Positions 1-10,748 of a DNA stretch of 64,000 nt are shown piece after piece. Made by a program: the position numbers and the translations under genes. Positions within the stretch are counted from its first letter, which is position 1, and the number at the start of each line of letters is the position of its first letter. The stretch is from assembly GCA_016178505.1 (NCBI GenBank), contig JACOTG010000202.1, positions 1 through 64,000 of the forward strand. Direction: 5' to 3'. Source of the stretch: Planctomycetota bacterium. GTDB lineage: Bacteria > Planctomycetota > JACOTG01. Under the pieces are notes generated by a model that was not told where the DNA came from, searched no databases, and saw only the letters and a program-made list of their open reading frames with translations.

Positions 1-343
1 CGTCGCTCACGAGTCGTCGGCGAACGTCCTCGAAGATCGGGACGATTGCTCGACCGATCGAGGGGCGCGGCCGGGACGAGCCGGCGACGGGGGGCGATGG
101 GGTCAGTGGGGGTTGAACTTCGTTGTCATTGGCCAGATTCGAGAGTGGGACTTCGTGTCCCGAGCGAAACTTCGCAGAATCTTTAGCCCACGATTGCTGG
201 CGAATCAAGTCGCTGATACGAGAGCGGCCCCGCCGATCGCACCGATCCGAAGCACTCGACGTCTCGGGCATGTCCCGTCCGCGTCGTTCGCGGACGGACG
301 TGAATCCATCGATTCGTCGACGGACCGAAGGAAGCGGCTGCGC
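1..343. other. non-coding left edge, no supported gene
   Basis: I find no convincing reading frame here on either strand. The open frames that cross it run antisense into the DUF2442 gene and have no recognisable product. The only clear structure is a perfect hairpin at 275-297, listed separately. Confidence 0.45.
275..297 (-). terminator. perfect 9-bp hairpin downstream of the DUF2442 gene
   Basis: CCGTCCGCG (275-283) and CGCGGACGG (289-297) are perfect inverted repeats around a 5-base loop. They lie about 47 bases past the stop of the minus-strand DUF2442 gene. There is no U-tract, so this could be a weak terminator or an mRNA 3'-end stabiliser; the role is inferred. Confidence 0.25.
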
Positions 344-619
344 TCACGGCTTGGCCGGCCCGGGACCCCGTGGCGCCGGCGCCCCGCGCAACAGTCCGCC
401 CGTGCTCAAGTCTTCGTCGACGTCCGGCCAGTGGATGCCGTAGCCGCCGCCGCACACCTGCCAGTTCGCGCGCTGCGCCGGCGTCGCGTTCAACAGGCGA
501 GGAAACCACGCAAGGGGGACCAGGATGGTTCGGCCATCCTCGAGATCGACGCTCAGGCGGTCGCCCGCAACCCGAACGTCCTGAACGCGCTCACCAGGAC
601 TTTCCGCCGAAGTGCTCAT
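344..619 (-). CDS. DUF2442 domain protein
   Basis: About 91 residues. The C-terminal half carries the DUF2442 pattern: a short DGR strand, then VPLAWFPRLLNATPAQRANW, then an aromatic-rich WPDVDEDLS segment. Members are small soluble proteins often paired with DUF4160 proteins in toxin-antitoxin-like cassettes, though their biochemistry is unsettled. I chose the ATG at 619 because it starts one base after the upstream DUF4160 stop, with GGAGG inside the last codons of that gene, 6 bases from the start. A GTG at 640 would also be open but would overlap the upstream gene. The Pro/Gly-rich last 10 residues fall outside the domain. The pair is almost certainly co-translated. Confidence 0.8.
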   Translation of the reverse strand: MSTSAESPGERVQDVRVAGDRLSVDLEDGRTILVPLAWFPRLLNATPAQRANWQVCGGGYGIHWPDVDEDLSTGGLLRGAPAPRGPGPAKP

Positions 620-620
620 T

Positions 621-836
621 TCAGGCCTCCATGATTTCACGCTCGTGAATGATCACGAGTCGCCAGATGCGACGCCGCTCGACCGGGCCGAATCGTACGT
701 TGTGGGCGAGCGTAACGGGCTCGAGCCAGAACTTGGCGCTCCGGCGATCCCGGTCGACGTGAACGTGCGGCGGCTCATCGTCATCGCTGCTGAAGAAATG
801 TAACCGGTAAGGGCCCCTTCGTAGAACGGTCGGCAT
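621..836 (-). CDS. DUF4160 domain protein
   Basis: 71 residues, full length for DUF4160. Hallmarks are the early GPYRLHFFSSD strand, the EPPHVHVDRD segment with its conserved His pair, the AKFWLEP strand, and a C-terminal helix ending in HEREIMEA. DUF4160 proteins are usually encoded immediately upstream of a DUF2442 partner, as here, and are often listed as candidate toxins of a type II-like module; that role is not proven. The stop is one base from the downstream start, so the two genes form a minimal operon. No promoter was identified. Confidence 0.8.
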   Translation of the reverse strand: MPTVLRRGPYRLHFFSSDDDEPPHVHVDRDRRSAKFWLEPVTLAHNVRFGPVERRRIWRLVIIHEREIMEA

Positions 837-1242
837 CGACGATCCTCGCCGCGTGTCGGTTCGAAGCTCTCTCGACGCACCCCATCTAGTCGGCGCGGCG
901 TCACCCGAGTTGCATTTGCCGTTCGGCTGGCCGAGAGAACTCTCCCGGAACGGAGTCGTCGGGAAGTCGATGGCTTCGGCTGAGCACGCAACTCCCCGGC
1001 CGGCCGCCGGTCGGCACGTGCTTGCGTTTGGACCTCAGACGCGCGAGAAGTAAGGCGTCGTTGGAGTGAATCCTCCGGGGGAAACCGACGGGATGACCCG
1101 ATTCCGAGTCAGAACCCCTCACTTTCCGCAGTCCCCGAGCGAGACCGATCCCAACCGTACGCCATCGCGGGCATTGAACCGCTGGTCTTTTTCTCGCGCG
1201 AAAACGACGTGTCGCTTGGATGGGAGGCAGTGAGGAGGAGCC
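837..1242. other. 406-bp intergenic region upstream of the kinase pair
   Basis: This separates the minus-strand DUF pair from the plus-strand kinase operon and should hold promoters for both directions. I see no convincing -35/-10 pair and no supported small gene. The only functional signal is the purine-rich AGGAGGAG at 1233-1240, which serves the GTG start at 1243. Confidence 0.4.
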
Positions 1243-4200
1243 GTGGTAGCCGACCCGAACGAGGATCGTCTCGACGCTGGGCTGAAGGCGGCGTTTCGCT
1301 CTCAGCTACAGAGCATCGTCGTGAAGATCGGCGCGCAGCCGATCTCGCTCCGCGACGAGTCGGTCGGCCTGGCGCCGCTCGTCACGTCGCGGACAGTCGA
1401 CGTTCCGTCCGGCCGCGAAGGCCGCTACCAAGTGCTCGGCGAGATCGCACGCGGCGGCATGGGCATCGTCATGCGCGGACACGACCTCGATCTGGGACGC
1501 GACGTCGCGATGAAAATCCTGCGCGAAGACCACTCCACGAAGCCCGACGTCGTCCAGCGCTTCGTCGAAGAGGCGCAGATCGGCGGGCAGCTCCAGCATC
1601 CCGGGATCGTGCCGGTCTACGAGCTCGGTCAGCGCGCGGATCAGCGCCCCTTCTTCACCATGAAGCTCGTGAAGGGAAAGACGCTCGCGGCGCTGCTCGC
1701 CGATCGCACGGATCCGATGCAGGATCGTCGCCGCTTCCTCGCGATCTTCGAGGCCGTCTGCCAGACGATGGCCTACGCGCATGCGCGAGGCGTCATCCAC
1801 CGCGATCTCAAGCCCGCGAACGTGATGGTCGGCGCCTTCGGCGAGGTGCAGGTCGTCGACTGGGGCATGGGCAAAGTGCTCGGACAAGGCGGCATCGCCG
1901 ACGAGCGCAACGCACGATCGCGCGCCGCGGTCTCGATCATCGCGACCGTGCGCTCGGAGTCGCAGGGCTCGGACTCGCTCGTCGGCTCGGTGATGGGGAC
2001 GCCCGCGTACATGCCGCCCGAGCAAGCGCGCGGAGCCGTCAACGACCTCGACGAGCGGTGCGACGTCTTCTCGCTCGGCGCGATCCTCTGCGAGATCGTC
2101 ACGGGACAGCCGCCCTACGTCGGCGACGCGCTGACGAAAGCCGTGAACGCGGACCTCACGGACGCGTACGCGCGCCTCGACGGGTGCGGCGCGGACGACG
2201 ACCTCGTACGGCTCGCGAAGTCGTGCCTCGTCCCCGCGCCGATCGCGCGCCCGAAGGACGCGAGCGTCCTTGCAGCGGCGATCGGCGCGCATCTCGCATC
2301 GGTCGAAGAGCGCGCGCAGAAGGCGCAGCTCGAGGCCGCCGAGGCAACGGTCAAAGCGTCCGAGGAGCGACGGCGTCGCAAGCTCTCGCTCGCGCTCGCC
2401 GCCGCCGTCGTTGCATTCATCGTGCTCGGTGGCGGCGGATGGCTCGCGATCGAGAGCGCGCATCGCGAGCGCATCGCGGAGACGACTCACGCCGTGAGCC
2501 AAGCGCTCGACGAAGCGACGCTGCTCAAAGGCAAGGCCGAAGCGAGCGACGAGCTCGAGCCCTGGCAGGACGCCGTCTCGGCGGCAAAGCGCGCCGAAGC
2601 GCTCGCCGAATCGAGGGACGCCGACGTGACGACGCGCGCGCGCGTGCACGATCTCATGGCAAGCCTCCAATCCGGCGAACAAGCCGCAAACGCCAAGACC
2701 GAGCAACGCGCGAAGGACAAGGAAATGATCGACCGACTCGACGACGTGCGCGCGACGCTGTCCGACCAGTTCGTCTATGCGACCGCCGACGAACAGTACG
2801 CGCAGGCCTTTCGTGCGTACGGGATCGACATCGAGACGCTGGCCGTCGGCGACGCGGTGAAGCGCGTGAAGGACTCGGCCATCGGCGCAGATCTCATCAT
2901 CGCTCTCGATGATTGGATCGACGTGCTCCCCTCTCGCGGTCGGAAACACGACTGGGCTGTCACCGTCGTGAAGGCCAGCGATGACGATCCGTGGCGCGCC
3001 CAACTTCGCAATGCAAACAGCGTGGAAGATCAGCATCGCCTCGCCGAGCACGTCGACCTCGAGAAGACGCCCATCGATAGTCTCGTCCGCCTCGTCCATC
3101 GCCTCGGGATCGAAGGGGACACGCTCCGAGCCGCGTCGCTCTCGAAAGACGTCGCCCGGCGTCACCCGGGTGACTTCTGGGCCCTCTTCGCCGCGGGATA
3201 CTGGGCCGACCGATCGCACCCCGCAGGGCTCGCGGACGCGGTGACCTTCTACACCGCGGCGGTCGCCGTTCGTCCCCGATCGCTGCCGGCCCGCAACAAC
3301 TTGGGCAACGCGCTCCGGGACAAAGGCGACTTCGACGGCGCGATCGCCGAGCACCGAGAGGTGATCCGAGTCCAACCCGACAGGGCGATGTTCCACTCCA
3401 ACCTGGGCAGGGAGCTCCAGGCCAAGGGCGACTTCGGCGGTGCCGTTGCGGAGTTCAAGTGGGCGATCCGACTCCAGCCGAACGACGCGTACGACCACGA
3501 CATGCTGGGGGTCGCACTCATGAGCCGCGACGAGCCGTACGGAGCCCTCGCAGAGTTTCGCGAAGCGATCCGACTCGAGCCCGGTTTGGCGACGGCTCGT
3601 GTCCACCTCGGAAAGGCACTCACGGACGAGGGCGATCCCAACGGCCCGATCACGGCGGCACGGGAAGTGGTCTTGCTCGCGCCGAACGACGCCGCGGCCC
3701 ACGTCCACCTCGGGCTCGCACTCGCGGACGGCCATGACCTCGACCGCGCGATCGAAGAGTACCGGGAAGCGACTCGGCTCAAGCCGGATCTGGCCGACGC
3801 CCATGTCGACCTCGCCATCTCGCTCGCAGCCAAAGGAGACGGGGATGGCGCGATCAGCGAGTATCGCGCGGCAATTCGGCTCGATCCGACTTCAGCCGAG
3901 GCTCACAGCAACTTGGGCGCTGCGCTTCAGGCAAAGGGAGATCTCGACGGCGCGATCGCCGAGTGCCGGGAAGCGACTCGGCTGAAACCAGATCGGGCCG
4001 AGACTCACTACAACTTGGGCCGAGCGCTCCAAGCCAAAGGCGACCCGGACGGTGCGATCGCGGAGGCCAGCAAGGCGATTCAGCTCGAGCCAGATATGGC
4101 TGACGCCCACATACTCGTCGCCGAAGCGCTCGTGGTCAAAGGCGATCTGGATGGGGCGATCACGGAGGATCGCGCGGCGATCCTTATCAAGCCGAACTCA

Positions 4201-4602
4201 TCCGTGGCCCACAACGACCTCGCGTGGATCCTCGCAACGGCCGCACGTGAGGACCTGCGCAATCCCGACGAGGCCGTCCGTCTCGCGCGGCGCGCAGTCG
4301 AGCTTCGGCCGAATGAGGTCGGCCCTTTGAACACGCTCGGCATCGCGCTCTATCGACACGGTGATCTGCAAGAAGCGGTGTCGACCCTGAATCGATCGAT
4401 GGAGCTGGGCAAGGGCGGCTGCCCCGAAGACTGGTTCTTCCTCGCGATGGCTCATCAGAAACTCGGGAAGGCGGACGAGGCGCGGCGCTGGTATCAGCGA
4501 GCGGTCGAGCAGATCGAGAAGGAGTCATCCGTCCGCGACGACCTTGGGCGCTTTCGCATCGAAGCCGAGCACGTGCTCGAGATCGGCAAGGAACACCGAT
4601 GA
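1243..4602 (+). CDS. receptor-type Ser/Thr protein kinase with C-terminal TPR array (copy 1)
   Basis: 1119 residues. The kinase domain spans about 60-350: glycine loop at 67-74, VAMK Lys91, HRDLKPAN at 186-193 with catalytic Asp188, DWG (not DFG) at 206-208, and APE read as PPE at 258-260. A charged linker leads to one transmembrane helix at about 381-402. From about 640 to the end run roughly twelve 34-residue TPR units of the NLGxALxxKGDxDGAI type. The kinase therefore faces the cytosol and the TPR part lies outside it. DWG with TPRs is common in planctomycete kinases. Translation starts at GTG 1243 behind AGGAGGAG. The stop overlaps the next kinase as ATGA, so the two are translationally coupled. 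The substrate is unknown. Confidence 0.9.
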   Translation: MVADPNEDRLDAGLKAAFRSQLQSIVVKIGAQPISLRDESVGLAPLVTSRTVDVPSGREGRYQVLGEIARGGMGIVMRGHDLDLGRDVAMKILREDHSTKPDVVQRFVEEAQIGGQLQHPGIVPVYELGQRADQRPFFTMKLVKGKTLAALLADRTDPMQDRRRFLAIFEAVCQTMAYAHARGVIHRDLKPANVMVGAFGEVQVVDWGMGKVLGQGGIADERNARSRAAVSIIATVRSESQGSDSLVGSVMGTPAYMPPEQARGAVNDLDERCDVFSLGAILCEIVTGQPPYVGDALTKAVNADLTDAYARLDGCGADDDLVRLAKSCLVPAPIARPKDASVLAAAIGAHLASVEERAQKAQLEAAEATVKASEERRRRKLSLALAAAVVAFIVLGGGGWLAIESAHRERIAETTHAVSQALDEATLLKGKAEASDELEPWQDAVSAAKRAEALAESRDADVTTRARVHDLMASLQSGEQAANAKTEQRAKDKEMIDRLDDVRATLSDQFVYATADEQYAQAFRAYGIDIETLAVGDAVKRVKDSAIGADLIIALDDWIDVLPSRGRKHDWAVTVVKASDDDPWRAQLRNANSVEDQHRLAEHVDLEKTPIDSLVRLVHRLGIEGDTLRAASLSKDVARRHPGDFWALFAAGYWADRSHPAGLADAVTFYTAAVAVRPRSLPARNNLGNALRDKGDFDGAIAEHREVIRVQPDRAMFHSNLGRELQAKGDFGGAVAEFKWAIRLQPNDAYDHDMLGVALMSRDEPYGALAEFREAIRLEPGLATARVHLGKALTDEGDPNGPITAAREVVLLAPNDAAAHVHLGLALADGHDLDRAIEEYREATRLKPDLADAHVDLAISLAAKGDGDGAISEYRAAIRLDPTSAEAHSNLGAALQAKGDLDGAIAECREATRLKPDRAETHYNLGRALQAKGDPDGAIAEASKAIQLEPDMADAHILVAEALVVKGDLDGAITEDRAAILIKPNSSVAHNDLAWILATAAREDLRNPDEAVRLARRAVELRPNEVGPLNTLGIALYRHGDLQEAVSTLNRSMELGKGGCPEDWFFLAMAHQKLGKADEARRWYQRAVEQIEKESSVRDDLGRFRIEAEHVLEIGKEHR

Positions 4603-7600
4603 GCGAGTCGCCGCGTGACGATCGACCGGGCCGCGATCCCGCGCCGAAGTCTACGTTTCGGGCTCCTCCACAAAGCATCGTCGTGAAGATCGGGGCGCAG
4701 CCGATCTCGCTCCGCGACGAGTCGTCCGGAATGGCGCCGCTCGTCAAGCCGCGCTCGCTCGAAGTTCCATCGGGCCGCGAGGGCCGCTATCAAGTCCTCG
4801 GTGAGATCGCACGCGGCGGCATGGGCGTCATCATGCGCGGACACGACGTCGATCTCGGTCGCGACGTCGCGATCAAGGTCTTGCGCGAAGACCACGCGTC
4901 GAAGCCCGACGTCGTCCAGCGCTTCGTCGAGGAGGCGCAGATCGGCGGCCAGCTCCAGCACCCCGGGATCGTGCCGGTCTACGAGCTGGGTCAGCGCGCG
5001 GATCAGCGACCTTTCTTCACGATGAAGCTCGTGAAGGGAAAGACCCTCGCGGCGTTGCTCGCCGATCGCACGGATCCGACGCACGATCGCCGCCGCTTCC
5101 TCGCAACGTTCGAGGCCGTCTGTCACACGATGGCGTACGCGCACGCGCGAGGCGTGATTCACCGTGATCTCAAGCCGGCAAACGTGATGGTCGGGGCGTT
5201 CGGCGAAGTGCAAGTCGTCGACTGGGGAATGGGCAAGGTCCTCGCACACGGCAGCGTCGCCGACGAGCCCCAATCGAAGCCGAGCGCCACCGTCTCGATC
5301 ATCGCAACGGTGCGCTCGGAATCGCAGGGCTCGGACTCGCTCGTCGGCTCGGTGATGGGGACGCCGGCATACATGTCGCCCGAACAAGCGCGCGGCGCGG
5401 TTGCCGAACTCGACGAGCGATGCGACGTCTTTTCCCTCGGCGCGATCCTCTGCGAGATCCTCACGGGGCAGCCGCCCTACTCCGGCGAGGCGTTGACGAA
5501 GGCCGTGAACGCAGACCTCGCGGACGCGTACGCCAGACTCGAAGCGTGCGGCGCCGACGATGACCTCGTGCGACTCGCGAAGTCGTGCCTCGTTCCCGCG
5601 GCCGTCGCGCGTCCGAAAGACGCCGGCGTCCTCGCCGCGGCGATCGGCGCGCATCTCGCTTCAGTCGAGGAGCGCGCGCAGAAAGCGCAGCTCGAGGCCG
5701 CCGAGGCGACGGTCAAAGCGTCCGAGGAGCGAAGGCGACGCAAGCTCTCGCTCGCGCTCGCCGGCTCGGTCGTCGCGCTGATCGTGCTCGGCGGAGGCGG
5801 ATGGCGCGTGATCGAGAGCGCGCATCGCGAGCGCGTCGCGGAGACGGCCCACGCCGTGAGCCAAGCCCTCGACGAAGCCACGCTCCTCAAGGGCAAGGCC
5901 GAAGCGGGCGACGACCTCGCGCCGTGGCATGAAGCCGTCTCAGCCGCGAAGCGCGCCGACGCCCTCGCCGATTCGAAGGACGCCGACGAGACGACACGGG
6001 CACGCGTCCGCGACCTCGTGGCAGGCGTCGCGGCGGGTGAACAAGCGGCAATGGCAAAGGCGGAACGACGGTCCAAGGACAAGGAAATGGTCGCTCGACT
6101 CGACGACGTGCGAGCATCTCACGCCGACAATTGGGATCCGATCCTCGCCAGCCAACGGTACGCGGTGGCTTTTCGGACGTACGGAATCGACGTCGAGGCA
6201 CTTTCGATCAACGATGCGTTGCGCCACATTCGTGACGCGGGCATCTGCATCGATCTCATCGTCGCCCTCGACGACTGGATCGACGCGCGTGGGGCAGCCG
6301 GCATCGACTCGGCGAATCTTCGCGACCTGGTGCATGCGTGCGACGATGATCCGTGGAGGGCAAGACTTCGCGCCGCGACCGGCCTGGAAGACGTCCGCCG
6401 CCTCGCCGATCAGGTCGACCTCGACAAGATGACCGTCGATAGTTTGGTGGGTCTCGCCAATCAGCTCGGTGCGCGAGGTGACGCCGGCCGGGCCGCCGCG
6501 CTGGGGAAAGCCGTAGCGCGTCGTCATCCGAGCGACTTCTGGGCCCTCTTCACCGCGGGGTCATGGGCCGGCAACTCACGCCCACCCCAGTCAGACGATG
6601 CCGTCGCCTTCGACACCGCCGCTGTCGCCGTGCGGCCACTTTCATTCGTCGCTCACAACAATCTCGGCATCGCGCTCGCCGCGACAGGCGACACCGATGG
6701 CGCCAATCGGGAATGGCGGGAGGTGGTCCGCCTTCGGCCGGACCTCGCCATTGCTCACTTGATACTCGGCCGTGCACTCTCGAAGAATGGCGACTTGGAC
6801 GGCGCGATCCGTGAATACCACGCGGCGCTCCAGATCAATCGAGACTACGCGGAGGCCCACGACGCGCTGGGAGTCGCACTCGAGAGCCGCGGCGAACCCT
6901 ACGGCGCGATTGCAGAGTTTCGCGAAGCGATCCGGCTCACGCCTGGGCTGGACAGGGCGCGTGACCACCTAGGCAAGGCACTCACGGATCAGGGCGACCC
7001 CGACGGCGTGATCACGGCGGCGCATGAAGTGGTCTTGCTCGCGCCGAATGACGCCAACTCACACGTCAACCTGGGCATCGCCCTCAAAGACAAAGGCGAC
7101 GTCGACGGCGCGATCGAGGAGTTCCACACGGCAATGAAGCTCGATGCGAAACTGCCCAGCGCTCATCACTTTCTCGCTCACGCGCTGCACGAAAAAAAAG
7201 ACTTCGACGGCGAGATCCAGGAGTTCCGCGAGGCGATCCGACTCCAACCGAACTCGGCCGAGGTCCACAAAGATCTCGGCCTCGCGCTGAGAGCCAAGGG
7301 TGACGTCGACGGCGCCATCGCAGGATTTTGCGAGGCGATCCGGCTGAAGCCGGAATGGGCCGACGCCCACCTCAGCCTGGGCAACGCGCTGTTGAAGAAA
7401 CGTGACTTCGACGGCGCAATGCAGGCGTACCGCGAGGCGACCCGACTCAAGCCGGACTACGCCGTCGCGCACTACGACCTAGGCCTCGCGCTCAATTCCA
7501 ATGGTGACGTCGACGGCGCCGTCGAGGCGTACAGAGAGGCGATCCGACTCGATCCGCGCGACGCCGACTTCCACTACGCCCTGGGTAATGCGCTCAAGGC

Positions 7601-8270
7601 CAAAGGCATGGTCGACGGCGCGATCGAAGCGTACCGCGAAGCGACCCGACTCAAGCCGGACGACCCCGACATCCACATTGGACTGGGCAACGCGTTGTGG
7701 AAAAAGCCTGATCTCGACGGCGCAGCCATGGAGTACCGCGAGGCGATCCGACTCAAGGCGGACTACGGCTTGGCCTACGAGAACCTGGGCGGCGCGCTCA
7801 AGGAAAAAGGAGATCTCGACGGCGCCATCGCGGCGTATCGCGACGCGATTCGCTTCACGCCGGATGACGCCGATGCTTACAACGGTCTCGCGTGGATCCT
7901 CGCAACGTCGGCGCGCGAAGATCTTCGCGACCCCGACGAAGCCATCCGTCTGGCACGTCGCGCCGTTGAACTCCAGCCGAAGGACGGTCTCAGCGTCAAC
8001 ACGCTCGGCGTGGCACTCTACCGTCGGGGCAAGTTCAAGGAGGCCGTGTCGATCCTGAACCATTCGGTGGAGTTGCGCGATGGAGGAAGCCTCGAAGACT
8101 GGCTCTTCCTCGCGATGGCTCACCATCAACTCGGAGACGCGGACGACGCACGTCGCTGGTATCAAGAAGCGGTCGAGGCGATCGAGAAGCTGCCGTCGGT
8201 CAGTGACGAGCGTCGGCGCTTCCGCGCCGAGGCCGAGCAGGTCCTCGGGATCGGCGGGACTCCGCGCTGA
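4599..8270 (+). CDS. receptor-type Ser/Thr protein kinase with C-terminal TPR array (copy 2)
   Basis: 1223 residues, a close paralog of the preceding kinase from the first 25 residues on (both share [15 protein letters not shown]). Kinase landmarks are Lys93 in VAIK, HRD at 188-190, DWG at 208-210 and SPE in the activation segment. One transmembrane helix lies at about 384-404. The TPR region holds about fifteen repeats, three more than copy 1. The length difference of 104 residues is close to 3 x 34. The region between the membrane helix and the TPRs has diverged most (around 500-600), as expected if the paralogs sense different inputs. The start ATG overlaps the stop of copy 1 by four bases. 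Confidence 0.9.
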   Translation: MSESPRDDRPGRDPAPKSTFRAPPQSIVVKIGAQPISLRDESSGMAPLVKPRSLEVPSGREGRYQVLGEIARGGMGVIMRGHDVDLGRDVAIKVLREDHASKPDVVQRFVEEAQIGGQLQHPGIVPVYELGQRADQRPFFTMKLVKGKTLAALLADRTDPTHDRRRFLATFEAVCHTMAYAHARGVIHRDLKPANVMVGAFGEVQVVDWGMGKVLAHGSVADEPQSKPSATVSIIATVRSESQGSDSLVGSVMGTPAYMSPEQARGAVAELDERCDVFSLGAILCEILTGQPPYSGEALTKAVNADLADAYARLEACGADDDLVRLAKSCLVPAAVARPKDAGVLAAAIGAHLASVEERAQKAQLEAAEATVKASEERRRRKLSLALAGSVVALIVLGGGGWRVIESAHRERVAETAHAVSQALDEATLLKGKAEAGDDLAPWHEAVSAAKRADALADSKDADETTRARVRDLVAGVAAGEQAAMAKAERRSKDKEMVARLDDVRASHADNWDPILASQRYAVAFRTYGIDVEALSINDALRHIRDAGICIDLIVALDDWIDARGAAGIDSANLRDLVHACDDDPWRARLRAATGLEDVRRLADQVDLDKMTVDSLVGLANQLGARGDAGRAAALGKAVARRHPSDFWALFTAGSWAGNSRPPQSDDAVAFDTAAVAVRPLSFVAHNNLGIALAATGDTDGANREWREVVRLRPDLAIAHLILGRALSKNGDLDGAIREYHAALQINRDYAEAHDALGVALESRGEPYGAIAEFREAIRLTPGLDRARDHLGKALTDQGDPDGVITAAHEVVLLAPNDANSHVNLGIALKDKGDVDGAIEEFHTAMKLDAKLPSAHHFLAHALHEKKDFDGEIQEFREAIRLQPNSAEVHKDLGLALRAKGDVDGAIAGFCEAIRLKPEWADAHLSLGNALLKKRDFDGAMQAYREATRLKPDYAVAHYDLGLALNSNGDVDGAVEAYREAIRLDPRDADFHYALGNALKAKGMVDGAIEAYREATRLKPDDPDIHIGLGNALWKKPDLDGAAMEYREAIRLKADYGLAYENLGGALKEKGDLDGAIAAYRDAIRFTPDDADAYNGLAWILATSAREDLRDPDEAIRLARRAVELQPKDGLSVNTLGVALYRRGKFKEAVSILNHSVELRDGGSLEDWLFLAMAHHQLGDADDARRWYQEAVEAIEKLPSVSDERRRFRAEAEQVLGIGGTPR

Positions 8271-8317
8271 ACTCGCGGCGAACCACAGACCGCCGTTGCG
8301 GCGCATCGCCTTCGTCC

Positions 8318-8338
8318 ATCACCGCCCAACGCGGTGAT
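8318..8338 (+). terminator. hairpin after the kinase operon
   Basis: ATCACCGC (8318-8325) and GCGGTGAT (8331-8338) form a perfect 8-bp stem with a CCAAC loop, 47 bases after the kinase stop. The following bases (TCTGCG) give almost no U-tract, so termination is plausible but not certain. Confidence 0.35.
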
Positions 8339-8471
8339 TCTGCGCGTCGAGTGACGCGACGCTTCGGCTGCAACGGTCGAAACGACCGCCGCTCAACCCA
8401 TCGACAGGCCGTGGTAGGATTCGAGTCATTCCGAATCGTGACGCCCGAGATGCTCTGGAAGGAATGAAACC

Positions 8472-8654
8472 ATGACCGACGAGAAACGAGCCGCCACTGA
8501 CCCCTTCATGGACGAGGTTCGTGCGCGCCGCAAACTCCTGATGGAGCAGCACGGAAACGACCTGAGTTCGCTGTGCAAGAGCATCGAGCGACTGCAGCGT
8601 GAGCATCCTGAGAAAGTGAAGGACCGGCGCCGCACGACGTCCGCCGGCGGATAG
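8472..8654 (+). CDS. small highly charged hypothetical protein
   Basis: 60 residues, predicted helical and rich in Glu, Arg and Lys, with a pattern like DEVRARRKLLMEQHGNDL followed by REHPEK. This resembles short proteins found singly beside toxin-antitoxin or DNA-binding modules, of the type DEVR-x-HG-x-DL with a C-terminal helix, but no function can be assigned. It has a good ribosome site: GGAAGGAA at 8457-8464 sits 7 bases before the ATG. It stands alone on the plus strand, converging with hflX 37 bases away. Confidence 0.6.
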   Translation: MTDEKRAATDPFMDEVRARRKLLMEQHGNDLSSLCKSIERLQREHPEKVKDRRRTTSAGG

Positions 8655-8691
8655 CTCCTGCAGAACCGGTCGCTCGTCAACTGCGGATCGA

Positions 8692-10305
8692 TCAATCGGT
8701 CGATTCACCCGTGCTCGCGAAATCCTCCGGTGCCCCACCGTCGCTTCCGTGGCGCGGCGTGCCGATCGCCTCGCCGATCGCGGCGCGGACGCGGTCGACG
8801 TCGACGGGGTCGAGAGCCGAGACGAGGAGGCCGCCGTCATGGCGGGCGAGCGGGCCGAAGCTTCCCACGTCGACGAGGTCCTTCTTGTTGAAGACGAGGA
8901 GCTTCGGTATCCGCGCGACGCCGAGCTCGCCGAGGAGCATCGTCACGGCCTCGGTCTGTTCGAACACGCGCGGGTTCGATGCGTCCGCGACGTGGAGAAG
9001 GAGCGCCGCTTCGCGAAGCTCCTCGAGCGTCGCCTTGAATGCAGCGACCAAGTCTTTGGGAAGATCGCGCAGGAACCCGACGGTGTCGGTGATCACGACC
9101 TCGCGACCGAGCGCGGGCAGCCAGAGCTTCCGCGCGGTCGTGTCGAGCGTCGCGAAGAGCTGGTCCTTCACGAAGACGTCCGCGCCGGTGAGCGCGTTCA
9201 TCAACGTCGACTTGCCGGCGTTCGTGTAGCCGACGATCGCGACGGTCGGCGTGCCGCTTTGCGATCGCTTTGCGCGCATGACGCCGCGGTGCTTCGAGAG
9301 ATCGGCGATCTCTTGCTCGAGACGATGCACGCGATCGCGCACGTAGCGCCGGTCCAGCTCCGACTTCATCTCGCCGACGCCGCGCGTCGAGCCGATGCCG
9401 CCGCGGATCTGCTCGAGCGACGCGCGCGCGTACGTGAGGTGCGGCAGCATGTACTTGAGCCGCGCCAGCTCCACTTGCAGCTTGCCTTCGCGCGACACGG
9501 CGCGCTGCGCGAAGATGTCGAGGATGAGCTGCGTGCGATCGATGATCTTCACCGGAAGCGACCGCGACACGTTTCGCGCCTGCACGGGCTTCAAGTTCTG
9601 GTCGAAGATCACGCAGTTCGCGCGCTGTCGCAGGACGCGCAGCGCCAGCTCCTCGAGCATGCCCTTGCCGACGAGCGTCTTGCTGTCGAGCGCCGCGCGT
9701 CGCTGCACGACGCGATCGATCGGCGCGACGCCGGCCGAGCGCGTCAGCTCCTCCAGTTCGTCCATCGACTCGCGCGCGGCTTCGAGCGAGCCGGTCGTGG
9801 CGCCCACGAGAATCGCGCGCTCGCCTTCCTCGGTGCCGACCATCTCGTTCGCGGTCGACGCGAACTCCTGCTCGAGCGCGCCGATGAACTCGAGGAACTC
9901 GCCATTGATCTCGTTCGGCCGCATCGGCCCGCTGACTTCGACTCGCTTTCGCTCCGTGTTCGTCGGCAGGAGGTGCGCCTGAACGACGGATGCCAGCGCG
10001 CCGTCCTCTCCCACGTTGACCTGCAGCGACAGGTCGAGGTTCTGGCGGACCAACTCGGTGAGATCGTTCTTGCCGAACTCGTCGTTGTTCAGGCTCGTGT
10101 GCACGAGGCGAAGCCCGCGTAGCATTCCCGGCCCCGTGCGCGTCGAGCCGAGATCGGGAAGGGGCAGCCGATGCGCGTCGCCGAGGCAGACGTACGCAAC
10201 GTGGCCGCGACGATCCAGCATGACGCCGATGCGGCGATACAGCCGGCCCGAGAGCGCGGCCATCTCTCGCATCAGCTCGACGGTCGCCACTTGTTCGCGC
10301 GGCAC
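8692..10305 (-). CDS. hflX: GTPase HflX
   Basis: Ribosome-associated GTPase that splits or rescues stalled 70S ribosomes. Numbered from the GTG at 10305 (537 residues): an HflX N-domain with the GxGSTRGxGE glycine segment near 303-312, a coiled region, then the G domain with G1 GYTNAGKST at 359-367, G3 DTVGF at 407-411 and G4 NKKD at 473-476. The last 25 residues are Gly/Ser/Asp-rich and not conserved. It is the last gene of a VOC-ytxJ-hflX operon. The frame stays open for 26 codons upstream, encoding ITGRTLGLKASDVGALERLF, the conserved start of long HflX proteins. The true start is therefore probably upstream, at a non-ATG codon near 10383. Confidence 0.92.
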   Translation of the reverse strand: MPREQVATVELMREMAALSGRLYRRIGVMLDRRGHVAYVCLGDAHRLPLPDLGSTRTGPGMLRGLRLVHTSLNNDEFGKNDLTELVRQNLDLSLQVNVGEDGALASVVQAHLLPTNTERKRVEVSGPMRPNEINGEFLEFIGALEQEFASTANEMVGTEEGERAILVGATTGSLEAARESMDELEELTRSAGVAPIDRVVQRRAALDSKTLVGKGMLEELALRVLRQRANCVIFDQNLKPVQARNVSRSLPVKIIDRTQLILDIFAQRAVSREGKLQVELARLKYMLPHLTYARASLEQIRGGIGSTRGVGEMKSELDRRYVRDRVHRLEQEIADLSKHRGVMRAKRSQSGTPTVAIVGYTNAGKSTLMNALTGADVFVKDQLFATLDTTARKLWLPALGREVVITDTVGFLRDLPKDLVAAFKATLEELREAALLLHVADASNPRVFEQTEAVTMLLGELGVARIPKLLVFNKKDLVDVGSFGPLARHDGGLLVSALDPVDVDRVRAAIGEAIGTPRHGSDGGAPEDFASTGESTD

Positions 10306-10395
10306 GCGACGTCGAAACAGGCGCTCGAGTGCACCGACGTCGCTCGCCTTCAGACCGAGCGTACGTCCCGTGATCTTGTGGATCTGTCCCCTCCC
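10306..10395 (-). other. 5' extension of hflX with strong SD and a probable AUC start
   Basis: On the minus strand GGAGG (10394-10390) follows the ytxJ stop directly and sits 6 bases before ATC at 10383-10381. From that ATC the frame is open into hflX and encodes a segment conserved in long HflX proteins. There is no ATG, GTG or TTG between 10383 and 10305. Either AUC is the initiator or a base differs from an original AUG. Confidence 0.5.
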
Positions 10396-10748
10396 TATGC
10401 GACCTTTCGCGGATCGAGCCCGCGCAGGAACGCGCGGTTGATCTCATCGTGCGAGCCGTGCGCGATCACGCGGCCGTCGCGAAGGACGAGAAGCTGAGGC
10501 GACTCGTGCCTCACGGAAAAGCGCGTCGCGACTTCTTGGCTCAGCGCTTTGCTCGCGATCACGTCGACTTGGAACGCGGCGAAGCGCAACGCCGCGGGCT
10601 CGCCGAGAAACGCCGTGAATTCTTGCTGAGCCCACGCGCTCACGGAGCATCGCGTAGAGTGCTTGTAGACAAGAACGTCCTTGTCGCGCGACGCGGCGAC
10701 GGCCTCGTCGAGGTCCGCGGACGTTCGAATCGGAACGATCGGAATCAT
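10395..10748 (-). CDS. ytxJ: YtxJ-like monothiol bacilliredoxin (DUF2847)
   Basis: 117 residues with a thioredoxin-like fold. The family signature is K-H-S-T-x-C-x-x-S at residues 29-37 (Cys34 is the single active-site cysteine), followed by an F-containing helix and a central segment ending HESPQLLVLRDG, where the cis-Pro belongs. In Firmicutes these proteins act in bacillithiol-linked thiol exchange; many other bacteria encode them with unknown thiol partners, and I see no bacillithiol gene here. The ATG overlaps the stop of the upstream VOC gene by four bases. The stop is immediately followed by the hflX Shine-Dalgarno, so the genes are co-translated. Confidence 0.85.
   Translation of the reverse strand: MIPIVPIRTSADLDEAVAASRDKDVLVYKHSTRCSVSAWAQQEFTAFLGEPAALRFAAFQVDVIASKALSQEVATRFSVRHESPQLLVLRDGRVIAHGSHDEINRAFLRGLDPRKVA

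Noticed and set aside
1306-3804. 832-codon open frame on the minus strand across the first kinase gene
   Set aside because: It is a codon-bias shadow of the plus-strand kinase: Arg/Asp/Val-rich, no family, and the same happens antisense to the second kinase.
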